Below are positions 19,916 to 30,487 of a stretch of 64,000 nucleotides of DNA, one piece after another. The DNA lies in NCBI GenBank assembly GCA_000333855.2, contig CM007341.1, positions 663,934 to 727,933 of the forward strand, given 5' to 3'. A model generated the notes under the pieces. That model was not told where the DNA came from. It was given only the letters and a program-made list of their open reading frames with translations, and did no database searches. A program made the position numbers and the translations under genes. Within the stretch, counting starts at the first letter, position 1. Every line of letters begins with the position of its first letter. Source of the DNA: Endotrypanum monterogeii. Its lineage: Eukaryota; Euglenozoa; Kinetoplastea; Trypanosomatida; Trypanosomatidae.

Positions 19916-21247
19916 CTAGTCCTTCGTCATGAGTGAGACGCCGCTGGAACCGGCGGGGTAGAGACCGCCCTCCACAACCTGTGCCAGGCGACTTTTGACG
20001 CTTTCGTGGATCGTGGAGTGGCGCAACAGATACTCGGCGGCTTTGAGCCTCAGCGATCGAATTGCAACATCCTCCTCGTAAGCGCCGCCACTCAGAAAGG
20101 ACGCACACACAGGACTCAAAATATCTCTCAGCCTCTCCTGCAGAAGCGCTGCATTCACCACCCGCCAGAGAGCGAGGCGCACCGCGTCATCGGGGGAGGT
20201 GCGCGCCTGCCAAGCCTCTAACAGCAAGTCCTTGGAGAAGAACGAAGTACTCACGTGTGGTGACGTCAACATGGAGAAAATAAGATTCAACGTGGATACG
20301 CGGAGGACAGATGAAGCGCTGGAGAGTCTCACCTGTAGTGCTTGGCAGGTCAACTGCAGACTGATCGCATCCCAGCCAGCTTGCGTCGAGGCTGCTGATG
20401 CCAGCAGACCAAAGATGGCCTCGGTGGAGGTCTCATCCGTCTCGCTATCTTTCACGAGTGGCATTACGGCAGATACGCAAGCTTCAGCGTCGCGTTGGCC
20501 ATTGACCTCGTGATGAAGTAAAACGGTGCTCCAGAAACGACAGACAAATGCAAAGTTCAGCGCGGCATCGCCTGCGTGGAGTACATCCATCGACAGTTGA
20601 CGCAGTTTAGTTGGCATTGCTACCGTCCGACACACCACTGCGCTTACTGCAAGATAGTTCGCTTGGAGCAGTGGATCACTCTCAAATGCAACCTCTGTCG
20701 CATCAAACATGAAGTCAAGCAGAGAAGTCCACTGCCCGATAAACGAAGAAACTGCTTCGTTGTGCGCAGACTCGGCAGTATCACAATCGAATAGTCGAAG
20801 AACCTTCTCGCTACGAAAGTGAGCGTCCAGACAGGTACCGACAGCTGCCGCCGCCTCCGTCCTCTGAGAAGCAAGAACAATAAGTCGATAGAGTGGTTTT
20901 GACATGCCTCCAGCGATGGCCAAATCAGGGGCCGCAGCCGACCGCACGACGAAGTCTATTAAGAAATGAGAGGCAGGTGCCAAGAGAATGACCTCGTCCT
21001 CTTCTGAGGGTTGAGTGAACACGTCGGCGAGCACACGCCCGAAGAGGCAAAACAGGTCCACACTACTAGCCGACTCCATCTCCTCGATAAGCACGCGTAG
21101 TGTGTGTGAAGACGACATATCCTTCAATATGTCGATAATCCGGTCCGGCGTTACATATTGGAGCAGCCGTTTTGTGGCATCGCGCGATACAGCGATGTCA
21201 TCTGACGAGACACTGATCGCCAACTGACGAATGTCGTCCGTGTCCAT
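19916..21247 (-). CDS. ARM/HEAT-like protein, possible PSMD5-type proteasome assembly factor
   Basis: 443 residues, ATG start. All-helical with repeated leucine- and alanine-rich helix pairs over its whole length and no membrane segment, as in armadillo or HEAT solenoids. The C-terminal tail (VVEGGLYPAGSSGVSLMTK) is similar in character to the end of PSMD5/S5b, a chaperone of the 19S proteasome base, and overall length is close to the roughly 500 residues of PSMD5. This resemblance is weak and by eye only. Two proteasome alpha subunits elsewhere in the window are suggestive but not evidence. It is a real gene by length, codon use and clean start. Function is tentative. Confidence 0.8.
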   Translation of the reverse strand: MDTDDIRQLAISVSSDDIAVSRDATKRLLQYVTPDRIIDILKDMSSSHTLRVLIEEMESASSVDLFCLFGRVLADVFTQPSEEDEVILLAPASHFLIDFVVRSAAAPDLAIAGGMSKPLYRLIVLASQRTEAAAAVGTCLDAHFRSEKVLRLFDCDTAESAHNEAVSSFIGQWTSLLDFMFDATEVAFESDPLLQANYLAVSAVVCRTVAMPTKLRQLSMDVLHAGDAALNFAFVCRFWSTVLLHHEVNGQRDAEACVSAVMPLVKDSETDETSTEAIFGLLASAASTQAGWDAISLQLTCQALQVRLSSASSVLRVSTLNLIFSMLTSPHVSTSFFSKDLLLEAWQARTSPDDAVRLALWRVVNAALLQERLRDILSPVCASFLSGGAYEEDVAIRSLRLKAAEYLLRHSTIHESVKSRLAQVVEGGLYPAGSSGVSLMTKD

Positions 21248-21316
21248 TACCCTCAGATGCAGAAGGGAAAAAAAGGAATCCTGGGTGGGGGCGAGTTGTC
21301 AATAGATACCAAGGTG

Positions 21317-21359
<43 letters not shown>

Positions 21360-22119
21360 CTTCAGGGGGGTGAAGCAGAGACCTAAAACGGCTCTACCCG
21401 CGCCGCTCAGGCCATGGGGTGATGCACAGAGGGAAAGGAAAGAAAAAAATGAGAAGCATGAAGACGGGGAGAACGAGGAAGCGAGGACAGGGCGGATAGG
21501 TAATAAAATGAGCGAGTCGTTGAGAGCCGATAGAATGGCGGGCAGTGAAGGCTCTCGAAGAAAGGCAGGCATGTATTCACTTGCACTCTCGACGCGACAA
21601 CGCGCCTGTCCGCGCACAGGCGCCGAGAAGGTGGGGGAAAGAGGGGAAAAAACGATCGGTGCACTGAAGTGTACCATAGGTGCCCCTTTAGAGGCAGCCG
21701 TGCCTAGGTCGCTCATAAACTCATCAATTGCGCTCAGCACATGTCACGTGGATCGACGAGAGAAACGAAAAAAATGTAAGCACATCTTTTTTGGTGGATA
21801 GATGCAAAAAAGTCTGAAGGAACCCGACTTCACTTTGAGGGGGGGGGGAAAGAGGGAACGAGAAAACTGACCAGAGATGAACTGATGCGCAGAAAAGAGT
21901 AGCAACAACAGCACGCCCCCCCCCTTCCCTCTCCCTATAAAGAGCATAAATACTACAGCACAAATGAATGGAAAAAAAAACACAGCAATGAGCAGTGTGG
22001 GCTGATCGTCATGAGTGGGTGAAGGGAAAAAAAAACATACAAAAGAAGCAGTCACGCGAAAGCACACACAAACGTGCTACGACGTCTGTGGTAATGCTAC
22101 GCAAGCTCGGAATGCTTCC
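21248..22119. other. Intergenic with long GT tract
   Basis: 872-bp spacer. It contains a (TG)n run at 21319-21357 about 70 bp upstream of the ARM/HEAT-like start. A 180-codon frame here starts at a GTG and overlaps the gene and the repeat, so it was not accepted. Confidence 0.6.
21319..21357. repeat. (TG)n microsatellite
   Basis: Nearly 20 uninterrupted TG units, the longest pure dinucleotide GT tract in the window. Confidence 0.95.
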
Positions 22120-22590
22120 TTATTGAACCATCTTCGATCGATGGAGCCACTGAAGTGAACAATGCTGCGCACATCGAGCAGCATGGTAGCGGTGGCGTAG
22201 CCTCTGACAGGCAGCGCTGCAGTACCATTCGCGCCCACAACGAGGACATGGGAAGCAGTTGTTAGAAATGAAGAAGCAGTAGTCGCACATTGGTGCGGCG
22301 GAATCGTCTACGGGGGAGTCAGAAGTCGGAGACTCGACCCCATGGAACGAAATCGAGGCACGTGTCGCTGTGTCTTTGTCATCGTCGCATTTGCCGGTTG
22401 CTTCCTCTTGCGCTGTCTGTGATATCAAGCGCTTGGGGAGCGAAGTCATTCGCTTCTCGATCTCACTCAAGCGAGCTTCCATCCGCGTACTACATTGGCA
22501 TTGCTCCCGTGCCAACGCCTCTAACGTTGCCAGTCGAAGATTAACAATCTCAGACTGATAAAAATGCTCCGCTGCTCGCGATAGACTCAT
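22120..22590 (-). CDS. MYND zinc-finger protein
   Basis: 156 residues, ATG start. The N-terminal third is a helical, probably coiled-coil segment (about 15-50), followed by a polar acidic linker. The C-terminal third carries CDYC, CPRCG, WYCSAACQ and H-x3-C in the order expected of a MYND finger (C-x2-C...C-x2-C...C-x3-C...H-x3-C), which binds two zinc ions and usually short proline-rich peptides. There is no SET domain or other catalytic part, so this is a small adaptor-type MYND protein of unknown role. The spacer upstream (to the Pumilio gene) is the longest in the window. Confidence 0.85.
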   Translation of the reverse strand: MSLSRAAEHFYQSEIVNLRLATLEALAREQCQCSTRMEARLSEIEKRMTSLPKRLISQTAQEEATGKCDDDKDTATRASISFHGVESPTSDSPVDDSAAPMCDYCFFISNNCFPCPRCGREWYCSAACQRLRHRYHAARCAQHCSLQWLHRSKMVQ

Positions 22591-24008
22591 TTGACTCTCC
22601 CCTGGTCGAAGATAGCAACGGTAGCTACCTGCGAGGCAACGTGGAGCAACACACCAGCTATGAAACGCACAAGATAAATATATAAATTAAAAGGTCAGCG
22701 TCCTCTAAAGACTCCGGGTAGATGCTGGCGAGAAAGGGGGGAAGAAAGTGCTAGTGAGGCTACGCAGGGTGTTCTCGGAACACAAATCTTTAACGGGTCA
22801 GGAGAAGTATGCACCACTGCATCTTCAACTAAATTGGTGTGGTGTAGTGTGCGCGTGCGCCAATGTTTGAGAAAATGGGGAAAGGGTATAGGCGAAAGGA
22901 AGGGGAAAAGAAAAAATTCACACATACACATACACATATATATATATTTTTTTTTTGGAGGGGGAGGGAGGCGCCGCACGAAGGCGAGGCAACGAGTAGA
23001 GAAAACCATGCTAACATGAAGAGAAAGGGGAAGAATAAATGGAAGTAGCCTCTCAAGGCAGTGCATACCATTCCCGCTGGCGGGTACCCCCATTTCGTGT
23101 TAGATGACGCACGTCGTTGTATGCATTAATGGACAGGGGCACGTGTGGCAGCAGTGAAGGACAGTAGGTGTATATAAATGCCTCCTTGCTGTCCTCCAAA
23201 TTTCTTCCTTTGCACCAACGATATCTTGCACTGCCCTCCATGTTGCTGGTCCACATTGATCTCCCCTACATGACCTTATCCAAGGGAACCTCCTCAACTG
23301 CAGTGCACGGAGGGGCCACATCGGCGGCAACACCTGTGAGGTAAAACCCCAGCTTTTTTGTAATATAAATAAATATTATACATATATATATAATGAGCTT
23401 ATAAACAAGATATAATGAAAACTGTACAGGTGGTCCTACGCACATAACCCCGCCCTCCACACACCCTAGCCACGCCATCTTAAAAGACCCGCACATTACG
23501 GTATTCCTGTTTGAAAAAAAAAATCTTTTCTTTTGACCCTCTGCTTCCACTAAAAAGCAGAAAAAAAAAGACTTCTCGCCAGCTGTGCCCGTGCAGAGCG
23601 GCTTAACTCTCTAACACTTCGTGGGCCAAAGACTGTTCAATCGGACGAGCAGCCCCCCTCCCCCCCCCCTCTCCGCAGCAGATCAGTTCGCAGGAAAAGA
23701 ACCACGCAAAAGAAAAAAAATTTTCGATCTCGAATTGGAAAAAATAGTGAGTTCAAAGAAGAGCAAAAAACTACTTGGACATATTTGAGAAATTCGGGGA
23801 GAGGGTGAGAGGGACGAGGGGATCGACGAGGGCTGTGTGCGCTAATGAGAAATAATAATAATAATAATAACGGAAAAACAGAAGAAATAAACGACACCAA
23901 TTCGATTCTGGGGTCGCGGGCGACTGAAACCGCGAGCAACAACCAAATGAAACTGGTGACCATTCACTTCGCTCCCTCATCCACACCAAAGTTTCCGTAT
24001 TGTGTCAA

Positions 24009-24011
<3 letters not shown>

Positions 24012-24049
<38 letters not shown>
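24012..24049. repeat. (AT)n microsatellite
   Basis: 19 uninterrupted AT units. Confidence 0.95.
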
Positions 24050-24055
<6 letters not shown>

Positions 24056-25634
24056 AAGAAGAGCGGAGACATGATTTCTAGAACGGAACGTAGCCCCCCC
24101 CCCTCCCCCGGTGCGGCTGCCCTGTGGACGCAGGCCTTTTGTCACAGATAGCAACGCGAAAGATAATCCGCTGCAGAAACTTTGGCACACGTACACCTAC
24201 AAAGGGAGGGGAAGACAAAACATGAAATACCGATGAGAAACAGAAAGAAGCACAACAAGAGCCGCTAAAATAAAGCAGAACAAATACAAGCGCGTTATAA
24301 AAACAACATAAAGAAAGAAGAAGGGAGAACGCCATGACAGCTCAGTTGTATGATTGGAGGAGAGGAAGGGAGGGAGCGGGAGTGGAGAGGAGGGGAGGGG
24401 GGCATGTCTCCGAAGGCTGTGTAAAGAAGAAAAGCGATCCCATCCAGGAATACACAATATGTGCACTGCTTGTGTATTCATAAAAGTCTGCACACGGCCT
24501 TGCCCGCAGCAGCTTGAGTAACACTGATGACTAGACGAAAAATATCGCAAACGTTAGGGTCATCTCGAATCCACTCTTGCACTGCCCATGAAGTGTTTGG
24601 AGCCGCACGTCCTACCACACACACACACACACACACACACCCTCTGCCTATGCGTGGTCCAGCGATCTTCCTCTTCACCCTCTCCCTTAGGGTTCGAGAG
24701 AATCCTCCGCTTGACCTACTCCAGTCCCAGCCATCGTCTCTTTTTCAGTCCACCCCAGCACGTTCGTTGGCAATGCACCATTATTTCCTCACCGGGGTGG
24801 CAGATACGCATTTGTGAGGGAAGCGTCCCTGGCGTACAATGTATTCATGGTGATGGTTGCTGCTGCTGATGTTCCCTACGCATCTGCGTGTGTGTGTATG
24901 TGTGTGTGTTGGGGGGAGGGGGAAAAAGAAACATGTTACCTCTGTCATTAGAGAACGAGAAAAAAAAAGTGGACTGCATCACCAATCAGATTGGCGAAGC
25001 AGCAGAAGTAATAAAACTCAGATCACGAGGATGAGAAGAACCATGTAAATGGGAGACAAAAGGGGGCAGCGAGTCGCTGTTCCAACAACAAAAAAAAAGC
25101 TCAGTAGATGGAAGGCGCTGCCGAATGCCAAGAAAATTTGGTGTACACTACAGCATTCGTGCTGGTGATCCCCTCTCTCACCTTTTTCCCCTCCCCTCCA
25201 CGCTGCCACTACCACCACCAATCCTATGGGAAGCCCCTCTTCCTGCAACAGGATAACAAAAATAAAAATGTATCCTGTATTGACATGTACGCACGTATTC
25301 GTGCGTGTGCGTGGGGAATTATACTTTTCTATGTCTGAGGAAGTCTTAGGCGTAGGTAAGAGATACACAACATACACACGATAGTGCGGAAAAAAACAGT
25401 CCTGCGCACTTACACTCATGCAGAGAAAATAGAGAGGTGCAATGTCCCACCCGTCGCCCAACAGCAGCGCCAACCACCCCCCCCCCTCCAGTGAACCCTA
25501 TTGGTGCTGTAGCAACACACACGAATAACCAAATCCTTGTGTCTGTTTTTGTGCTTGTGTTTGTGTTTAAGAATTTTGTGGGTGTGTGAAAATGCCGGAA
25601 AGAAGTGGGGAGGCCGAGACCAACAAATATATAG

Positions 25635-25640
<6 letters not shown>

Positions 25641-25665
<25 letters not shown>

Positions 25666-25666
25666 T
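25641..25666. repeat. (AT)n microsatellite
   Basis: 13 uninterrupted AT units flanked by AT-rich DNA. Confidence 0.95.
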
Positions 25667-26137
25667 GTATTTATATACGTACATTTTTAAACAAGAAAAA
25701 AAAAAAAGGGACTCGCGCGCGAGGAAGACACGTGTGGGGTTTATAAATCAGCCGGCGGCTGGATGTCTCCAAGAACAAGTGCTTGAAGAGGAAACGGGTC
25801 CAATGTAGCGAGAAACTAGATAACAGATGTCAAACACGAAAACTGAGGCAGACACAGACACAAACAATTTGCCGCAGACCTTTGACATCCACACACACAA
25901 CACACCCCTCATCCCACCTTTCTAAGCACTTTTCTATTCTACACATTTTTTTTTTATCCTGCACGGCAGAAATGACACAAAGCGACAAAGAAAAACGGAA
26001 AAACACCATGAGCAGCAGTACACAGCGAAACACACAAACATTACAAGCGCGCATGAACTTCTTTATCCTCTCCTTCAAAAAAAAAAAAAAATGTACACAC
26101 TGTACAGTGGTGAAAAAGATGTTCTTTGAAATATGTC

Positions 26138-26720
26138 TATGCCCCTGTCCAACGTTTGAGCTCGACATCGCCCCTCCCCCTGACCCCGCCCCCACCGCCG
26201 GTCCGGTCAACGCTCCCGCACGCGGTGTCACGCAGTGAGCCTGGCACGCGTGAGGTCAATGCTGACCCCCACCGCGTGAAGACGGCCTCGGCCTCCAACT
26301 CGACCTAGCCCCCGATCGGCAGGTCGCCAGGTGGGGCGGCCCTCGGAACGACTTAGGCCTCGCCGCCAGTACGCAGCGAAGGCCGGGTGTGGTGCGCTCC
26401 GTGCCTCCCGAGAGCCCCACCCACCACATGGATGCTACAAGCACACTCCCTGACTCACGTCTCTACAACAAAAAGGCGTCCAAGGGGGGGAGGAGGGGAG
26501 AGAGGAAGGGAGGGTGTGTGTGTGTGTGTGTGTGTGTGTGGGGCGTGACCGTCAACGTCACCAACGACGTACGAATGCAACAGCCGTGCGCCGTGGACAC
26601 TCCACTCTGTCGTCACCCCATGCGGCTCCGTGTTGGCAGGTCGATGGGGAGGGGGTGCATGCCTGTCGCACAGACTAGAGCGTTGGACGCTTTTCTCGTA
26701 TCTGAAAATAGTGATGTCTG
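26138..26720 (+). mobile_element. SIDER-like degenerate retroposon, copy 3
   Basis: Plus-oriented copy of the repeat at 1004-1552 and 10805-11381. The first 25 bp differ from the other copies (TGTCCAACGTTTGAG in place of the ACATACATG segment). From TCGACATCGCCCC onward the match is almost base for base, interrupted mainly by length changes in the TG tract, and it ends with the same ATGTCTG as copy 2. It sits between the Pumilio stop codon and the MYND gene, a probable 3' UTR. Confidence 0.65.
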
Positions 26721-27349
26721 CCCCCTCTGTCAGCGAGGTAAAAGGGAGACGTGAAGAGCAAAAAAAAAAAAGTGACATCATGAAAAATTGAACCGAAAAA
26801 TAAAATGGCAACAAGAAATAAAAAAAATAAATCTATATAGTAATAAACAGAATACGTCATCACTGACCCTCTCGTACACACATACAGGGACGGTAAGACA
26901 CAGAGAGACGTTACACAAAAATCCTACTATCATTTGCTTCGTTTTTTTTTGTCTCTTCATGTTTGGATGAGAAAGGACGGAACTCTTTTCTCCTCTCCTT
27001 TTCCTTCATTTTTTTTTCTTCGCCGACTTCAGGTGTCTCGCTCACGCAAACACCAACACAAACACATACCATGAGGGAAAAAAAAGCCACGCGGAGGAAC
27101 AAGGAATTTCTTTAAAACAAATAGAGAACACTTTATAAGAGAAGAAATGTCAACTCGCGCGCCTGTCACGAGGAACGCCTCTCAAAATCAAAAAAAAATG
27201 TTTTCCTCCAAACATTTTCTTTTCGTGCACTAGTGCCCAGGGCGGTGAGGGCGTCTGCAACGCCAAAGGGCCATCAGCATGTGTAGGAAAGGAAAGACTG
27301 CGACCCAGTCGAATACGGTCATTCATGTGCATCAAGTGACACAAAAGGA
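26721..27349. other. Intergenic, 3' flank of the Pumilio gene
   Basis: A/T-rich spacer with several A runs and no coding potential; presumably 3' UTR of the Pumilio mRNA. Confidence 0.6.
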
Positions 27350-29074
27350 CTACAATACCTGCCATGATGTAGGTTGGTGATAATGCTGCTGCTGCTTTTC
27401 AGCTCCTCGTAAATAGTTCCGTCCGTAATTGGGAGAGCAGTCGACGTTTCCAGGCGGACTGTTGCCGCCCCCTTGGCGCGGAAGAATATCGTATTCCCGA
27501 GACGTGTGAAAGTTTTTCCCCTCGATCCTACGTGCAACAGTTTCCATCTTGCTTTCCATCTTCTTTGCATATGGTGCATTCTTAATGAGCTGCATAAAGG
27601 GACGAATCGCACTCACAAGCTGCTCAACCTGTGCGGGAGCGTTTATCGTGAGCGCCGTCTGCAGAACGTAATTGCCATAGTCATCTTGAATGAGGTGGGC
27701 GATGATCTCCGGACTGCACATCTCCTCCACGTACGTGATTTGGACCGGCTTTGAGGCACCACGGAGAACCTTCTCCATCACATTAGAGCTGAATTTGTTC
27801 ATGGACAACTGTACCAAATGAGGAAGAAATGCAAGAGCGATGGTGTCGTTTATCCTACTATCGTGCGCCTCTAGAACGTACTGGATAACGTAGTTGCCGA
27901 ATGGGTCCTGAACAATTTGAAGACAGCACGCCAGCACTTGATCGACAAGGGCAGCCTTCTGCCGAGGTGAGGCATATTCTAGGCACCGCTGCAGTACACA
28001 GCAGCCCTGCTTGTTTTTCGCGATCGATACACAGTCCATCGAAACCGCCCTATATATGTACTCCTTGTCGTCAAAGTCGAAACGCTGAAGCACCTTCTGG
28101 ATCACGTGGTTCCCATGCGCATCTTTAATAAGCCGAACAACATCCTTGGAGAGAGACTCGCAAATGATTTTCATTTCCTCGCGTGTCGAGATGGTCTCGA
28201 TCATTTTCTGAACGCTAAAGGTGCCATGTGGAGTTAGGGCAATCATACAAATATGCGGTGCGGCCACAACTGCAACCTTGTATCGCACGTCATCTGGCAT
28301 GATATCGAATAGTTTTTGAATGAGAAAATTTGCGTACTGATCGGTCATCAACTCCCCAACGTGGGGAATGATTTCGTCCATGATAACCTGTAGTGCCTCG
28401 GGGTCGCAATTCGTGTCGAGCCAGCGTTGCAGATAGCGGCAGCCGTGCTGATCTTTCGCGATTTCGTACACTTTGCCGCGTAGACTATCGGCAGTGACGA
28501 CAGAGCTCTGAGAAGATTTGCTGCTGTTTGCTGACCATTCGCTGTAGCCCCCGCCGACAGCCATGTCCCGTGGGGAGAGGGTCTCCTTTTGCATCGAGTC
28601 ACGTAGCGGCATACTGTTCACCTCCATGGGGATCATGTGGTTCGCCTGACCCGCACATATCACTCGATTCCCCGCAGAAGGGGAAAGGACATAGGCCTCA
28701 CTAGTGCTCATGTTCTTAGATGTAGGGTCACACTGACTGCCGTAGCTGCCGTTGAAGTAACTATTATAACGACGGTATAGTGGACTCTGCGCTGGCGTGT
28801 AGGGAATACCAGTCCTGCAGAGAGATGAGTTGGATGGCGTAAGCTGTTGTGCCTGCCACGGCACAGTGTTCGTGAGCTGGTGTTTGATAGGAATGCTAAG
28901 CTCCGTTGCAGTCAACGGAGACGGCGTTGCAAACACCTGCGAGCTCTTGGTGTATTTCCCAGGGGGCTTTGGCTGATTCGTGCTTTCCTCCGTGTGCACC
29001 ACATACTGCAGGATCTCCTCAAGTCTGTTGTAGCCCTCCATCTTGTACTCATCCTCGTGGACTGTCCAGGCCAT
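27350..29074 (-). CDS. PUF3: Pumilio (PUF) RNA-binding protein
   Basis: 574 residues from the first ATG (29074); the frame upstream begins only at a TTG. The N-terminal 195 residues are polar and disordered-looking. The C-terminal part (about 197-505) is a full Pumilio domain of eight helical repeats. The base-reading triplets can be seen in order: C-R-Q, N-F-Q, T-F-Q, N-H-Q, C-C-Q, N-Y-Q, S-N-E and N-Y-Q. By the known PUF code this predicts a UGUAU-N-UA site, close to the human Pumilio element. PUF proteins bind 3' UTRs and repress or destabilise mRNAs. The symbol PUF3 rests on remembered synteny with T. brucei (next to the MCUb and proteasome alpha-2 genes). Confidence 0.93.
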   Translation of the reverse strand: MAWTVHEDEYKMEGYNRLEEILQYVVHTEESTNQPKPPGKYTKSSQVFATPSPLTATELSIPIKHQLTNTVPWQAQQLTPSNSSLCRTGIPYTPAQSPLYRRYNSYFNGSYGSQCDPTSKNMSTSEAYVLSPSAGNRVICAGQANHMIPMEVNSMPLRDSMQKETLSPRDMAVGGGYSEWSANSSKSSQSSVVTADSLRGKVYEIAKDQHGCRYLQRWLDTNCDPEALQVIMDEIIPHVGELMTDQYANFLIQKLFDIMPDDVRYKVAVVAAPHICMIALTPHGTFSVQKMIETISTREEMKIICESLSKDVVRLIKDAHGNHVIQKVLQRFDFDDKEYIYRAVSMDCVSIAKNKQGCCVLQRCLEYASPRQKAALVDQVLACCLQIVQDPFGNYVIQYVLEAHDSRINDTIALAFLPHLVQLSMNKFSSNVMEKVLRGASKPVQITYVEEMCSPEIIAHLIQDDYGNYVLQTALTINAPAQVEQLVSAIRPFMQLIKNAPYAKKMESKMETVARRIEGKNFHTSREYDILPRQGGGNSPPGNVDCSPNYGRNYLRGAEKQQQHYHQPTSWQVL

Positions 29075-29179
29075 GGCGAATATCGAGAACGGCGCAGTAC
29101 CGGCACGATGCAAACGAGAAAAGCAAAGTGAGAAAAAAAAATAGACACTTGAAAATCAAAGTTTAAAAGGCCCTAAATA

Positions 29180-29216
<37 letters not shown>

Positions 29217-29755
29217 TGTGTGTATTGAGCAATGAAAGAGCCAGCGGGGCGCGAACGTGTCTTCGGTCAAGTGAAACGATACGACACTCGCATCTTTGGT
29301 GAGGAAAAAAGAAAATGCAAGGAAAGAGAGGACAAACACGGTGAAGAAGAAGCACAAGGCAGAAGAACAAATCGTCTGTCAATGGCAAAGGAAACAGAGA
29401 GAACCCAACACGCAAGAAAACACCCTTACAGGAGAGAGACATAAGTGCCCCAAAAGAAAAGTAGGACGCTCAGCGTCCGAGGAAAAGGCAGTCTTTCTCT
29501 GGTCTTGTCTTTTTTTTTTCGCTTGCTTTGAAGTCCTGAGGTGAGCCGGACATGGAGCTTCTAACAGTAGCTGCAGCCAGCACATATGGATTTTTTTTTC
29601 ATGGGTTGTGTGTTCTGTTTCTCCTTCGAGATCGATAGTTGTGGAAACTAACTTTTGAAAAGAGCGTCAAGCGCCTAAAGTGTATTGAAAACTGCGTATA
29701 AACAGTCAAGCCCCATGTTGCAACCCGAGAAGAAGAAAAGGACGGCTCGGCAACC
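29075..29755. other. Intergenic with (AT)n tract
   Basis: 681-bp spacer containing 16 AT units at 29182-29213 and A-rich blocks (T-rich in the transcript). No gene seen. Confidence 0.6.
29182..29213. repeat. (AT)n microsatellite
   Basis: 16 uninterrupted AT units in the 5' flank of the Pumilio gene. Confidence 0.95.
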
Positions 29756-30487
29756 TTACTTCTTGAGAGTTGCCTCGACAAGTTTCGAAGCCCGCTCTTC
29801 GTCAAGCGAAACGACAGTCTGCAACCCCTGCATGGCCTTCGTGTCGCGCATGGCTCGATCGATATCCACGCACAGCACACTGAGCTCCTTGGTGAGGAGG
29901 TGCGGCACAAAACGGTCGTCGACACTTTCGTAGGAATGTTGAGTACGAAAGTAGAGAAAAAACGCATACGAGCACAATGATGTTGCAGCTGTTACAAAAA
30001 AGGTGACTGGCTCCATCACATCCCACCCATAAACCTGGAACGTCAGATATGCAAGCACGAACATCTGAATTCCACTCAACAGTGCCGTTGCCGCCCAAAA
30101 CTCTTTCTCCCGGCGCACAGTCCTCTCCACTACCGGTGAGACCTGTTTGTTGAACGCAGCAAGGGATTCAGAGAGTGAGAGGTAAACATTCGCTAGTCTT
30201 CTGCTTGTAGCAGGGACCAGAGGAAGACCACATTTTAGATGCACAGCGTCAACAACGGCTTTCACGTCCGTATATATATAATCGCCCACCTCCACTATCA
30301 TCTTGGCGTGCTTGAGAGCGTCCATGTATCTCACCGCTTCGTCATCTGTCATGTGGAAACGTGGCGGGGTAAGGTGACCTCGGGTCAAAAGGGCGACAAA
30401 GGTCCCCTTCGGAAGTACTTTTCTTCCACATAGGTCAATGGCGCTGCGCGCAAAACATGCCTTTCGTAAAAAAATCTCGGTAACCAT
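29756..30487 (-). CDS. MCUb: Mitochondrial calcium uniporter family subunit (MCUb-like)
   Basis: 243 residues from the ATG at 30487. Residues about 95-130 are helical and precede two membrane segments (about 132-153 and 160-181) joined by WDVMEPVTFF, the variant DIME signature of the MCU pore (Asp156 and Glu159 present). MCU proteins tetramerise in the inner mitochondrial membrane and conduct calcium into the matrix; trypanosomatids build the channel from several paralogues (MCU, MCUb, MCUc, MCUd). The N-terminus is basic and hydrophobic, as for import. The paralogue name rests on recalled synteny with T. brucei MCUb and should be tested. Codon use is less GC-rich than in genes far from the strand switch. 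Confidence 0.88.
   Translation of the reverse strand: MVTEIFLRKACFARSAIDLCGRKVLPKGTFVALLTRGHLTPPRFHMTDDEAVRYMDALKHAKMIVEVGDYIYTDVKAVVDAVHLKCGLPLVPATSRRLANVYLSLSESLAAFNKQVSPVVERTVRREKEFWAATALLSGIQMFVLAYLTFQVYGWDVMEPVTFFVTAATSLCSYAFFLYFRTQHSYESVDDRFVPHLLTKELSVLCVDIDRAMRDTKAMQGLQTVVSLDEERASKLVEATLKK

Larger units (their letters stand above)
22591..26137. other. 3.5-kb gene-free stretch downstream of the Pumilio gene
   Basis: No credible gene in any frame. It contains AT tracts (24012-24049, 25641-25666), an AAT tract near 23848, A- and T-rich runs and short CA tracts. With 26138-27349 it makes a 4.8-kb gap between genes, unusually long for this unit. It may be the long 3' UTR of the Pumilio mRNA, or hold non-coding RNAs that I cannot recognise. 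Confidence 0.55.

Noticed and set aside
21198..21740. 180-codon minus-strand frame upstream of the ARM/HEAT-like gene
   Set aside because: Starts at GTG, overlaps the gene start and a TG microsatellite; no similarity seen.
24688..24705. Second B-box-like motif GGTTCGAGAGAAT
   Set aside because: No A-box or acceptor stem around it.
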